Shown: positions 26,771-34,560 of the stretch, in pieces | Layout of the letters: each line of letters begins with the position of its first letter | How positions within the stretch are numbered: the stretch's first letter is position 1 | Source of the DNA: Flavobacteriales bacterium | Lineage (GTDB): Bacteria > Bacteroidota > Bacteroidia > Flavobacteriales_F > PHOS-HE28 | Direction: 5' to 3' | Assembly: GCA_016699575.1 (NCBI GenBank) | Contig: CP064979.1 | Coordinates: forward strand, 992,001-1,056,000 | Length of the DNA: 64,000 nucleotides | Translations under genes and position numbers: made by a program | The notes under the pieces: generated by a model | Seen by the model: only the letters and a program-made list of their open reading frames with translations | Databases searched by the model: none | What the model was told of the DNA's origin: nothing

Positions 26771-27074
26771 CTGGAGGGCCGCGCGCGCCGGGAGCTTCGA
26801 GCGGTGGCACCAACGGCACAAGAGGCGAAGACAGGATCGCTTCGCCAAGAACTGCACGACGAACGGTCAAGCAAAGTGATGCTTGTTCCTCACCGACGGG
26901 CGGCAGAGCATCGCAAACAGGGCATGGGGCATCAAGCACATCAGCACCTTCGGGGGCATCGTGATGATCATGCTCAACCACGCACGCATGCAACCAGTCG
27001 CGCGGGATCACCGCCACCGACAACACTCCCAGCAGGAGCATCGCAAGTACTCGACGGAGACGGGTGCCTGACAT
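26763..27074 (-). CDS. Small His/Cys-rich secreted or membrane protein upstream of TonB receptor
   Basis: 103 residues from ATG 27074 (MSGTRLRRVL); upstream in-frame starts at 27092 and 27134 are possible but run past the promoter-like element. One hydrophobic segment (VLAMLLLGVLSVAVI, about residues 9-23) acts as signal peptide or anchor. The exported part begins with a metal-ligand cluster (HACVVEHDHHD: His29, Cys31, His35, His37, His38) and then CPVC (51-54). Small proteins with a His cluster and a CxxC, located before ZnuD-like TonB receptors, are common in Bacteroidota and presumably sense or bind the transported metal. Function not proven. First gene of the likely transport operon. Confidence 0.65.
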   Translation of the reverse strand: MSGTRLRRVLAMLLLGVLSVAVIPRDWLHACVVEHDHHDAPEGADVLDAPCPVCDALPPVGEEQASLCLTVRRAVLGEAILSSPLVPLVPPLEAPGARGPPVC

Positions 27075-27079
27075 GGGAA

Positions 27080-27087
27080 CAAACGTA
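27080..27087 (-). promoter_or_regulatory. Candidate Bacteroidota -7 element for the metal-uptake operon
   Basis: The minus strand reads TACGTTTG, a full TAnnTTTG match, five bases before ATG 27074. That would give an essentially leaderless transcript. No clear -33 TTTG box at the usual spacing. It would also exclude the longer start codons at 27092 and 27134. Confidence 0.4.
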
Positions 27088-27146
27088 AGCATCTTCACGC
27101 CCGTACGCCGCTGTCGGCTCACCGCCCACAACACGGCTCTTCGGCC

Positions 27147-28337
27147 ATGCCTTCCCTCGCGCGCTCACGCTGGCAACGTTTCGGCCTGAATGCGTCCCGC
27201 TATGCGCTCGGTCCGATCGGCGGACTTGTGGTGCCCTGGTTGGTGATTCACCAGAGCGGCTCGCAAGCGGCATGGGGTGATGCGTTGCGCATCATCATAC
27301 CGCTCCAGTTGTTCATTCATGTTGCGGCATGGGGAAGCCGGGATCATCTGCTCCGGTTGTTCGCCTCGACGGAGGTGCAACCCCGAACGCTTGTCGCACA
27401 AAGCATGATCACACGAGCGGCGGTTTTCCTCCCCATACTTCTGTTAATCGGTCTTTTGGGCAACGGACCGTGGCCATTCGCGGCACTTTGGGCCGGTGGC
27501 GCAATGCTTGCCAGTTCTTTCGAGGCCCTCTTCATCTGGCAGAAGCGGTTCGGCCTCATGCTGCTTATGGATGCCATGGGGTTGCTCGTCCAATGCGCAG
27601 CGCTCGTTCTCCTCGGCCCATTGAACACCAGCACGGTGCTTGTCACCTTCACGCTCGGTGCAGCCGTCAAATTGGGCATTCTCCGTGTGTGGTCATACAA
27701 CCTACCACGACATGAACCATCCATTGATGTGTTCGGTGTTTCCATCCGATCACACTTCATGGACGCTTTCCCGTTCTTCCTCATCGGCTTCAGCGGCCTG
27801 CTCGCTTCACGCATCGACCTCTATACGGCCAACGCACTGCTGCCGCCCGTGGAAGTCGGGCGCTACCAGATCATTGCGTCCCTTTTCGTGCAGTGCCAGG
27901 CCCTCGCCGCGCTTGTGGTTCTGCCCCTTTCACGCGACCTGTTGAAGCTGAACGTGGAGAGCGTGGCGCGGTACGCACGTCGTGCGCGGATGTGGGCTGC
28001 TCTGGGTTTGATCCCGCTTTGCGCCATGGCCTGGGTGCTCTTTTGTTTCGGGTTCGGTTTCCGGCTGGCCTGGCACACAATGGCCGCAGCGGCGCTGATG
28101 GTGTGGCCGGTGTTCGCATACGTACCGTACATCAACACCTTGTACAAGCACGGTCGCCAACGCACCGTGATGTGGTCCAACTTCGCCGCGGCAGCAACCT
28201 CCTGCGTGCTCACCGCGCTACTCCTTCCATCGCTTGGCCCCACCGGCGGGCTGTTGGCCGCTGCCGCTGGCCAATGGCTCATGCTGGCCAGCATCACCGG
28301 TGCAATACGACGCATGCATGCTGTGCCCGGAATGTGA
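27147..28337 (+). CDS. Polysaccharide/oligosaccharide flippase-like integral membrane protein
   Basis: 396 residues with about ten to twelve hydrophobic segments (YALGPIGGLVVPWLVI, VFLPILLLIGLLGNGPWPFAALWAGGAMLAS, and so on to the end). The helical pattern and the lipid II/oligosaccharide flippase-like N-terminus place it near the Wzx/MATE-like (MOP) superfamily. It would translocate a lipid-linked saccharide across the inner membrane. It opens a run of overlapping genes; the next gene starts inside its last 20 bases. No substrate can be read from sequence. Divergent from the metal-uptake operon with a 72-base shared upstream region. Confidence 0.78.
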   Translation: MPSLARSRWQRFGLNASRYALGPIGGLVVPWLVIHQSGSQAAWGDALRIIIPLQLFIHVAAWGSRDHLLRLFASTEVQPRTLVAQSMITRAAVFLPILLLIGLLGNGPWPFAALWAGGAMLASSFEALFIWQKRFGLMLLMDAMGLLVQCAALVLLGPLNTSTVLVTFTLGAAVKLGILRVWSYNLPRHEPSIDVFGVSIRSHFMDAFPFFLIGFSGLLASRIDLYTANALLPPVEVGRYQIIASLFVQCQALAALVVLPLSRDLLKLNVESVARYARRARMWAALGLIPLCAMAWVLFCFGFGFRLAWHTMAAAALMVWPVFAYVPYINTLYKHGRQRTVMWSNFAAAATSCVLTALLLPSLGPTGGLLAAAAGQWLMLASITGAIRRMHAVPGM

Positions 28338-29184
28338 GGCCCTGCTTTCCGCGGAATGGACCTGTCCGAACGGTCATGCTTGGCCGCTGGTGGATGGTGT
28401 GCGCCGTTGTGTGAACGCCGAACTGTCGCGCACGCTCGATCCGTTCCTGGATGCCTTTCAAGACCATCGCGCGGTGCGCGATGAACGTATCCTCGAGCCC
28501 GCACTGTTCCCCCGGCTTCCGGAAGCCGGTGTGGAACACGATCCGGCGTTGTGGAAATTGCGCATGTACGATCTCGATCTGATCAAGCGCTTGTTGTCCG
28601 ACCGCGCCCCATCCGGTGGTCTGCGCATTCTGGATGTCGGCGCATGGAACGGCTGGTTGAGCCACCGCCTCTCCGCGATGGGCCACCACGTCACGGCGAC
28701 GGATGTCTTCATCGACGCGCATGACGGGCTTGGGGCGGTGCGGCACTACCCGCACAAATTCCTCGCGGTGCAGGCCGATCAAGAGAGGCTGCATCTTTTC
28801 GAGGGACCCTTCGACCTGGTGGTGGCGCAACGCTGCGCCGGCTACTTCGTTGACCTGGCCCGGAGCATCCAGCAACTGCAAGCACTTGTCGCGCCCGGCG
28901 GGGTGCTGCTCTTCACCGGGGTGAACGTTTACCACGACCCGCGAACGATCCGCAAGCAACTGGCGCAGGAGGCGCGCCACTTCGCTGAACGTTATCACTT
29001 GCCCTATTTCTTCAAACCAGTGAAGGGCTTCGTGGATGAGGATGACGCACACCTGATGGAGCGACACGGGATCGAACTGCGGTCCTATCCCCAGCTCCGC
29101 TTGAAGAACTGGCTCAGCCGCCCACTGGCGCGTAAACCCCAATACCAATACGGGATATGGACCGCAGTGCGGAACGGCGCCTGA
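28318..29184 (+). CDS. Zinc-ribbon class I SAM-dependent methyltransferase
   Basis: 288 residues from ATG 28318, overlapping the flippase by 20 bases; the frame is open back to 28234 but those codons lie inside the flippase. The N-terminus is a small zinc ribbon (MLCPECEALLSAEWTCPNGH: Cys3, Cys6, Cys16 and His20 or Cys31). A Rossmann SAM-binding fold follows, with motif I ILDVGAWNGWLSHRL near residue 103, then TATDVF and FDLVVAQRCAGYFVDL. The CPxC...CxxGH plus methyltransferase layout resembles Trm112-like or sugar/lipid-modifying methyltransferases. In this operon a small-molecule or glycan substrate is likely. Overlaps the next gene by 28 bases. Confidence 0.85.
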   Translation: MLCPECEALLSAEWTCPNGHAWPLVDGVRRCVNAELSRTLDPFLDAFQDHRAVRDERILEPALFPRLPEAGVEHDPALWKLRMYDLDLIKRLLSDRAPSGGLRILDVGAWNGWLSHRLSAMGHHVTATDVFIDAHDGLGAVRHYPHKFLAVQADQERLHLFEGPFDLVVAQRCAGYFVDLARSIQQLQALVAPGGVLLFTGVNVYHDPRTIRKQLAQEARHFAERYHLPYFFKPVKGFVDEDDAHLMERHGIELRSYPQLRLKNWLSRPLARKPQYQYGIWTAVRNGA

Positions 29185-30587
29185 TCGCGCTGGTCTTCTT
29201 GTTGTACGCGGTCATCATCACTTGGTCGACCTGCGTGCACGGCATGTGGCTCGATGAACTGCAACCGTGGTGCGTGGCCAGGGACAGTGGTTCGCTGGTG
29301 GACCTCTACCACAATACGCGCCACGAGTTCCACCCACCGGTCTGGTACGTGCTTCTCTACTTCATCACGCGGTTCACGAGCGCTCCGTTCAGCATGCAAG
29401 TCGTGCACCTGATGATCGCGCTGAGCACGGCAGCCGTTGTGCTTTGGCGAGCACCTTTTCCGCTATGGTGGCGCGCCAGCATCCTCTTCGGTTACTTCTT
29501 CCTCTTCGAGTACAGTGTGATGGCGCGCAACTACGGTCTGGTGGTGCTGGGCTTGTTGGTGGCAGTGGACGCCAGGAAGAACCATGGCCCAGGTTGGAAA
29601 TGGGCCATGGCCTTGGTCTTCGCGGCGTTGAGCCACCTCTGGGGAACTGCGCTTGCCGTTGCCATGCTGCTTGGTGAAGTGTGCTCCGGGAAGCGCGAAC
29701 GCATGATCGGTCCGGCACTGTTCATCGTGATAGCATGCGGAGCAGCTGTGTTGTGGGCCTGGCCCGCATCGCATGCACCGCGGCTTTCCGTTGTGGACGA
29801 GCTGCAACTGCCCAATGCGCTTGCGCGGATCGCCACTTCAACAACACAAGGCCTGCTTCCGTGGCCGAACCTCGCCAACGATCCCGTCTGGAACCACAAC
29901 GTGATCCATGACAACAGTCGCTTGGTAAGCGCGCTGCTGGGGCTGGCCCTCATAGCGCTGCTGTGGTGGTGCACACCGCGTGAAGTCAGCGCGCGCGTCT
30001 TCTTCTGGTCGGCGTTCGTGGGTTGCCTTGCTCTTCCCATAATGGGCGGCGCCTATGAAGTGCGGCACTACGGCCCTCTTTGGATCGGCTGGATCATCCT
30101 CCAATGGGGATGGGCACCCGTGGAACGGCGCGCCAAGAACTTGACCTCAGGCCTGCTGGCGGCCCAGATGGTGGGAGGTGTGCTTGCCATGGACATGACC
30201 GTAGCAGCGACACCCCTGAGCGAAGCATGCCGACTTCCGTCGGTGGTTACGCAGGCCGGGGCCGAAGATCTTCCTGTGGTCCTGGATGCGTACACGGCAT
30301 CACCTTCAGTGTCCGGCTACCTTCAGAAGCCCGTGCTCCGCGCGCTCGACGGCAGTACGGGCAGCTTCTGCGATGGAAGTCTGGCACCGTATCTACAGAG
30401 CGACAGTGCAGCGCTCGCTGCGGTCGAACAACTGCCATGGGACAACTTCGTCTGGTGCACTGCCCGTCACTGGCACACGGATACCTTGGTCCAACGGCTC
30501 GGTGCTGATGTGCAGCAGATCGGCGACCTGACCCGAACGCTGGTGCCTTCAGAACGACTCACCGTTCTTCTTGTCCGCCGACCATGA
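29157..30587 (+). CDS. Polytopic membrane protein, probable GT-C fold glycosyltransferase
   Basis: 476 residues from ATG 29157, beginning 28 bases inside the methyltransferase gene. The N-terminal half has about eight to ten transmembrane helices (ALVFLLYAVIITWSTC, VWYVLLYFITRF and more), and the C-terminal ~120 residues look extracytoplasmic. The first loop carries WLDELQPW with Asp33-Glu34, the acidic pair typical of GT-C enzymes of the PMT/ArnT/GT39 type that use lipid-linked sugar donors on the periplasmic side. HEFHPPVWYVLL in the same region also fits. It would act after the flippase, transferring a sugar to a lipid, glycan or protein acceptor. Family assignment by motif only. Confidence 0.72.
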   Translation: MDRSAERRLIALVFLLYAVIITWSTCVHGMWLDELQPWCVARDSGSLVDLYHNTRHEFHPPVWYVLLYFITRFTSAPFSMQVVHLMIALSTAAVVLWRAPFPLWWRASILFGYFFLFEYSVMARNYGLVVLGLLVAVDARKNHGPGWKWAMALVFAALSHLWGTALAVAMLLGEVCSGKRERMIGPALFIVIACGAAVLWAWPASHAPRLSVVDELQLPNALARIATSTTQGLLPWPNLANDPVWNHNVIHDNSRLVSALLGLALIALLWWCTPREVSARVFFWSAFVGCLALPIMGGAYEVRHYGPLWIGWIILQWGWAPVERRAKNLTSGLLAAQMVGGVLAMDMTVAATPLSEACRLPSVVTQAGAEDLPVVLDAYTASPSVSGYLQKPVLRALDGSTGSFCDGSLAPYLQSDSAALAAVEQLPWDNFVWCTARHWHTDTLVQRLGADVQQIGDLTRTLVPSERLTVLLVRRP

Positions 30588-32086
30588 GCAAAGGCATCCT
30601 CCTCTTCAACCCGCGCAGTGCCGAACACAAGTTCCGCATCCCGAACTCCATCCTGCAGGTAGGTGCCAGCGTGATGCACGAGCGTGAAGTGGCGTTCGTG
30701 GACGGGAACCGGGAACGCGATCCATGGGGCGCGATCGCAAGGCACCTTTCCTCCGGTCGCTTCCGGTTCTTCGGCAGCACGGTGATGCCCGGCCCGCAGC
30801 TACGCCAAGCCATCCCGTTCACCAAGCAGGTACGCGAGCAATTCCCCGATGTTGTCACGGTGTGGGGCGGCTACTTCGCCGCGAACCAGCACAAGGTGGC
30901 CCTCACGAGCGGCTTCGTGGACTATGTGTTCGATGGCATGGCCGACCAAGCGCTGCCTGAGCTGCTTGCGGCGATCGAGCAAGGCACTTCGCTCGATGGG
31001 ATCAAGAACCTGATCCACATCCGCGATGGCGCCATTGTCCGCAATGCGCGTGCACCCATACCCGACCTGGATGCGCTTCCAGCCCTGCCGTACGAAGCGC
31101 TGGACAAGTCCTACCCGCTGGGCAACTACCTGGGCAAGACCTTCCTCGGCCTGCGCACCATCGCCTACCACAGCAGCTTCGGCTGCCCGTTCACCTGCGG
31201 CTTCTGTGCGGTCGTGCCCATCTACAACGCTCGGTGGAAAGGAATGAGCGCGCAACGCATCCATGCAGACATCGTCCGCATCAAAGACCAGTGGGGCGCG
31301 GACGCCATCGAGTTCCACGACAACAACTTCTTCGTGAGCGAGAAACGCACGGTGGAGTTCAGCAAGCTCATCGCTCCGCACAACATGCGCTGGTGGGGCG
31401 AAGGCCGGATCGATACCATCGACAAGTACACGGACGACAGTCTGGCGGTGATGCGCGACGCCGGTTGCCGCATGATCTTCTTCGGCGCGGAGAGCGGCGA
31501 CGATGAACAACTGAAGCGCATGGACAAGGGCGGCACGCAGACCGGTGCGCAGATCCTGCGGTTCGCGGCGCGCATGCGGAAGTTCAACATCATACCGGAG
31601 TACAGCTTCGTGCTCGGCTTCCCGGCCAATAGCGAGGCCGATGTCCTCGCGCAGATCGACCGCGACATTGCTTTCATCAAGCAGGTGAAGGACACCAACC
31701 CGGACACGGAGATCATCATCTACGTGTACAGCCCGGTGCCAACGGAAGGCAGCGAGCTCTTCGAACGTGTGAAGGCAGCAGGCTTCAAGTTCCCCGGGCA
31801 TTTGGAAGATTGGCTCGATCCCGCGTGGGAAAAGTTCGACCTGCGCAAGAACCCGCTCACACCGTGGCTCACTGCGCGCGCGGTGGACCGCATCCGCGAC
31901 TTCGAGACCGTGCTGAACGGGTATTACCCCACCGTGAGCGACATCAAGCTGAGCGGTTTCCAACGGAGCGCCATGCGCGCCGTGAGCACCTTGCGCTACC
32001 GCACCGGCATCCATCGTTGGCCCTACGAGCTGAAGGCGATGCAGAAGTTCTGGAAGTACCGCCAGCCGGAGGTGGAAGGGATGTGA
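30584..32086 (+). CDS. Radical SAM protein with N-terminal B12-binding-like domain
   Basis: 500 residues; ATG overlaps the previous stop (ATGA). The first ~170 residues have a cobalamin-binding-like Rossmann layout (ILLFNPRS, FFGSTVMPGPQ, VVTVWGGYFA), but I do not see the DxHxxG cobalt-binding motif. The radical SAM core carries CPFTCGFC with Cys201, Cys205 and Cys208 for the 4Fe-4S cluster. It continues with FHDNNFFV, FGAESGDDEQLKRM and YSFVLGFPANSE, typical of class B-type methylases and cyclases. The likely reaction is a radical methylation or C-C bond modification of a lipid or glycan intermediate; substrate unknown. Coupled to the GT-C gene upstream and the methyltransferase downstream. 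Confidence 0.9.
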   Translation: MSKGILLFNPRSAEHKFRIPNSILQVGASVMHEREVAFVDGNRERDPWGAIARHLSSGRFRFFGSTVMPGPQLRQAIPFTKQVREQFPDVVTVWGGYFAANQHKVALTSGFVDYVFDGMADQALPELLAAIEQGTSLDGIKNLIHIRDGAIVRNARAPIPDLDALPALPYEALDKSYPLGNYLGKTFLGLRTIAYHSSFGCPFTCGFCAVVPIYNARWKGMSAQRIHADIVRIKDQWGADAIEFHDNNFFVSEKRTVEFSKLIAPHNMRWWGEGRIDTIDKYTDDSLAVMRDAGCRMIFFGAESGDDEQLKRMDKGGTQTGAQILRFAARMRKFNIIPEYSFVLGFPANSEADVLAQIDRDIAFIKQVKDTNPDTEIIIYVYSPVPTEGSELFERVKAAGFKFPGHLEDWLDPAWEKFDLRKNPLTPWLTARAVDRIRDFETVLNGYYPTVSDIKLSGFQRSAMRAVSTLRYRTGIHRWPYELKAMQKFWKYRQPEVEGM

Positions 32087-32091
32087 ACGTC

Positions 32092-32748
32092 ATGCGCAAG
32101 TTGCTTGTCCGTTTGCTGCACCCTCTTCTCCGGAAGTGGTATTCCGTGCACAATGCTGCACCACGCCACTACCGCGCGAACGGCCTCGATCTGGTGGTTC
32201 TTCCCGGTGTCTTTCACCCGGGGTTCTTCCACAGCACTGCGCTGTTGGCGGAGCACATCACCACATTGGACCTGAACGGCCAGCGCTTCCTGGAACTGGG
32301 TGCAGGCACTGGTCGGGTTGCGCTCACTGCGGCACGTGCCGGTGCGGTGGTCACGGCCAGCGACATCAACCCCAAGGCCGTTGAGAACGTACGGATCAAC
32401 GCCGCGCGCAACAATCTCGCTGTGGATGCCGTGCAGAGCGATCTCTTCGACCAGCTGCCCGGCCACTTCGACCTCATTGCCATCAACCCACCCTATTACC
32501 GGCGCGATCCTGCCACAGATGCCGAACGGGCCTTCCTCGCCGGGGCTGACCATCAGTACTTCCGCCGCTTGTTCCCGGTATTGGCACCAAGGATCGATCG
32601 CGGGACCCGGGTGATGATGGTGGTGAGCGCTGACGTTGACCTTGCTCCCGTTGCCGCCATAGCCAAGCAAAGTGGGCTCCACTTCACGGAAGTCAGGCGG
32701 AAGAAACGCTGGGGTGAGGCCCAGGTCATCTTCGCCGTCCACCGGTGA
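32092..32748 (+). CDS. Class I methyltransferase with NPPY motif (HemK/PrmC-like fold)
   Basis: 218 residues from ATG 32092; a GTG at 32083 overlapping the previous stop (GTGA) is an equally coupled alternative giving three more residues. It has motif I FLELGAGTGRVAL near residue 66, TASDINPKAV, and IAINPPYY with N132-P133-P134-Y135. Enzymes with NPPY usually methylate planar nitrogens (glutamine, adenine or guanine amino groups), yet the operon context could point to a small molecule. The N-terminal LLHPLLRKWY region is basic-hydrophobic. Last recognisable member of the coupled series starting at 27147. Confidence 0.85.
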   Translation: MRKLLVRLLHPLLRKWYSVHNAAPRHYRANGLDLVVLPGVFHPGFFHSTALLAEHITTLDLNGQRFLELGAGTGRVALTAARAGAVVTASDINPKAVENVRINAARNNLAVDAVQSDLFDQLPGHFDLIAINPPYYRRDPATDAERAFLAGADHQYFRRLFPVLAPRIDRGTRVMMVVSADVDLAPVAAIAKQSGLHFTEVRRKKRWGEAQVIFAVHR

Positions 32749-32810
32749 CCGGTTGCAACCGACCGTCACACTATCGGTCCGCTATCGGGCACTCCGCTAC
32801 CTTTCGGACC

Positions 32811-33206
32811 GTGAAGCAGCTGTTGGTCATAGCCTTGCTCGCTCTTGCCGCATTCACGGCATGCACCGGTGCGTACGGCCAGAACACTGAAGCGCAGGTT
32901 TCGAAGCCCACCACCGTTGAAGCGCTGACCAACGAGTTGTGTGGTTGCTTCTCCGCCATCGACCTGAAACAGAGTGACGCAGTGATCGATGCGCGCGTGA
33001 AACGCTGCATGGAGGACGCCATCGTGCACAACCCCGGCGCGATCCGCTCCCTCATCCAGGACACACCGAAGCAGAACACGGTGGGCTTCGACCTGGGCCG
33101 CACGTTGGCCGCCCTGCTCGATGGACGTTGCGGGGCCTACCGGAAGGTGAAGGAGCGCTTGCGCCCGGGCCGTACCGATGCGGCTGTTCGCAACTCGCAG
33201 AGCTGA
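32811..33206 (+). CDS. Small secreted protein of unknown function
   Basis: 131 residues from GTG 32811, chosen because a signal peptide follows at once (VKQLLVIALLALAAFTACTGAYGQ). The frame could start at GTG 32745, overlapping the previous stop, but that part is not coding-like. The mature part (ALTNELCGCFSAIDL, VIDARVKRCMEDAI, FDLGRTLAALLDGRCGAYRKV) is helical and has four cysteines (CGC plus two singles) that may form disulfides or bind a cofactor. No family recognised with certainty. It resembles small periplasmic proteins that are common but uncharacterised in Bacteroidota. Confidence 0.65.
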   Translation: MKQLLVIALLALAAFTACTGAYGQNTEAQVSKPTTVEALTNELCGCFSAIDLKQSDAVIDARVKRCMEDAIVHNPGAIRSLIQDTPKQNTVGFDLGRTLAALLDGRCGAYRKVKERLRPGRTDAAVRNSQS

Positions 33207-33268
33207 CCTCCTTCGTCGTGTCCGCTGCCGGTAGTTTCGCGGTCGAACAGCACATCAAAGCACCGTAC

Positions 33269-34495
33269 ATGAACCTCCGTTACGCTTTTCCCATTGCCGT
33301 TGCCCTCCCGCTTCTCGCCACCGCCCAATGGGCTTCGTTCACCGGCGGTGGCCAGATCACGTCCATCCGCAGTATGACGCAGGACGTAACGGGCCACTAC
33401 GCGGTGACCTACCCTACCGGCATCAAGAAGAGCACGAACGGAGGGACCGTTTGGGCGCCGGTGAACAACGGATTGCCGCAATCGGGCCAGAGCTACTTCG
33501 TGGAAAGCGTGTTCAACAACGGCACTTCGCTGTTCGCTGGAACGCAGAGCGGTGTGTACCGCAGCGACGACAACGGGGCATCGTGGTCAGCGGCCAATGG
33601 CACGCTCACAGCTTCGAACACGGTGTTCGCCAATAAGTGGTTCGTGAACGCCGGTGTCACCATGGCGATCTTCAATGGTGACATCGCAAGTGGCGGCGGG
33701 ATCTGGCGCACCACGAACGGCGGAACGACGTGGACGATCGGCCACAGCGGCATGGGAAGCAATGCACGCGTGTACAACATCTGCCTCCACAGCAATGGCT
33801 TCCTGTACGCTTCGAGCAACGTCGGCCTGTACATCAGCAACGACGGAGGGCTTAACTGGCAGATCAGCTCCACGATGAACTATTCATGTTACGCGATCGC
33901 GAGCAACGGCGGCAATCTCATCGCGCTGACCACCTTCGGCTACAAGTACAGCAGCAACAACAATGGATCCTGGACCGACGCTACAGGCGATCCCGCTTCA
34001 CCGACCGGCGGTGATATCGCGGTGTTCGATGGGAAGGTCTATGCAACTGTGGTGGCCGGCGGTGGTGGCTCCACTTCCGATATGCTCGTCAGCCTCAATT
34101 CCGGGCTTACCTGGGCGAGCGTGGCCAACGGCATTGGTGCCACCGACCTGATCTCCATGCAGGAGTTCTTCGTTTCCCCGAGCAACCTGTACATCGGCGC
34201 ACTGTTGGACATCTACACGATCTCCGACAACAATGTGGGCATGCCCGAAGAAGCGTTCGAACACTTCACCATTGCGCCCAACGCTTTCGAGGCGTCGTTC
34301 ATCGTAACCGGTGCGCAGGTTGTTGCCGGCGATCGTTTCGAAGTGCTCGACATGGTGGGCCGACTTGTTCTTAGCACACCTGCGTCAGGCACTTCAACGG
34401 TCATCGACCGCGGCCAGTTGCCGAGCGGCGGCTATCTGCTCCTGCATGAGCGCGACGGCGCGCGCAGCTTCGTGGGCAGGCTGACCGCGCTGTGA
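33269..34495 (+). CDS. Secreted BNR-type beta-propeller protein with T9SS sorting domain
   Basis: 408 residues from ATG 33269 with signal peptide MNLRYAFPIAVALPLLATAQ; the frame is open to 33128, but that part overlaps the previous gene. The body has propeller blades with GIKKSTNGGTVWAPVN, GVYRSDDNGASWSAAN, GIWRTTNGGTTWTIG and GLYISNDGGLNWQIS, like photosystem II stability factor or BNR repeats. C-terminal FTIAPNAFEASF, FEVLDMVGRLVLS and LPSGGYLLL form a T9SS type A domain. No active site evident. A TAGTTTCG sequence 29 bases upstream of the ATG is a weak promoter candidate. Convergent with the giant repeat gene, sharing a terminator between them. Confidence 0.88.
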   Translation: MNLRYAFPIAVALPLLATAQWASFTGGGQITSIRSMTQDVTGHYAVTYPTGIKKSTNGGTVWAPVNNGLPQSGQSYFVESVFNNGTSLFAGTQSGVYRSDDNGASWSAANGTLTASNTVFANKWFVNAGVTMAIFNGDIASGGGIWRTTNGGTTWTIGHSGMGSNARVYNICLHSNGFLYASSNVGLYISNDGGLNWQISSTMNYSCYAIASNGGNLIALTTFGYKYSSNNNGSWTDATGDPASPTGGDIAVFDGKVYATVVAGGGGSTSDMLVSLNSGLTWASVANGIGATDLISMQEFFVSPSNLYIGALLDIYTISDNNVGMPEEAFEHFTIAPNAFEASFIVTGAQVVAGDRFEVLDMVGRLVLSTPASGTSTVIDRGQLPSGGYLLLHERDGARSFVGRLTAL

Positions 34496-34514
34496 GCATC
34501 CTGCGGAAATAGAA

Positions 34515-34538
34515 AGACCCCGGTGCTCGCCGGGGCCT
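34515..34538. terminator. Hairpin between convergent genes
   Basis: CCCCGG (34518-34523) pairs with CCGGGG (34530-34535) around a six-base loop, with two more pairs outside a mismatch. On the minus strand it is followed by TCTTTCTATTT, so it fits an intrinsic terminator for the 2668-residue gene. It may also stop the plus-strand propeller gene. Confidence 0.7.
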
Positions 34539-34560
34539 CTCCGTCCAACCAGAGCTCGTT

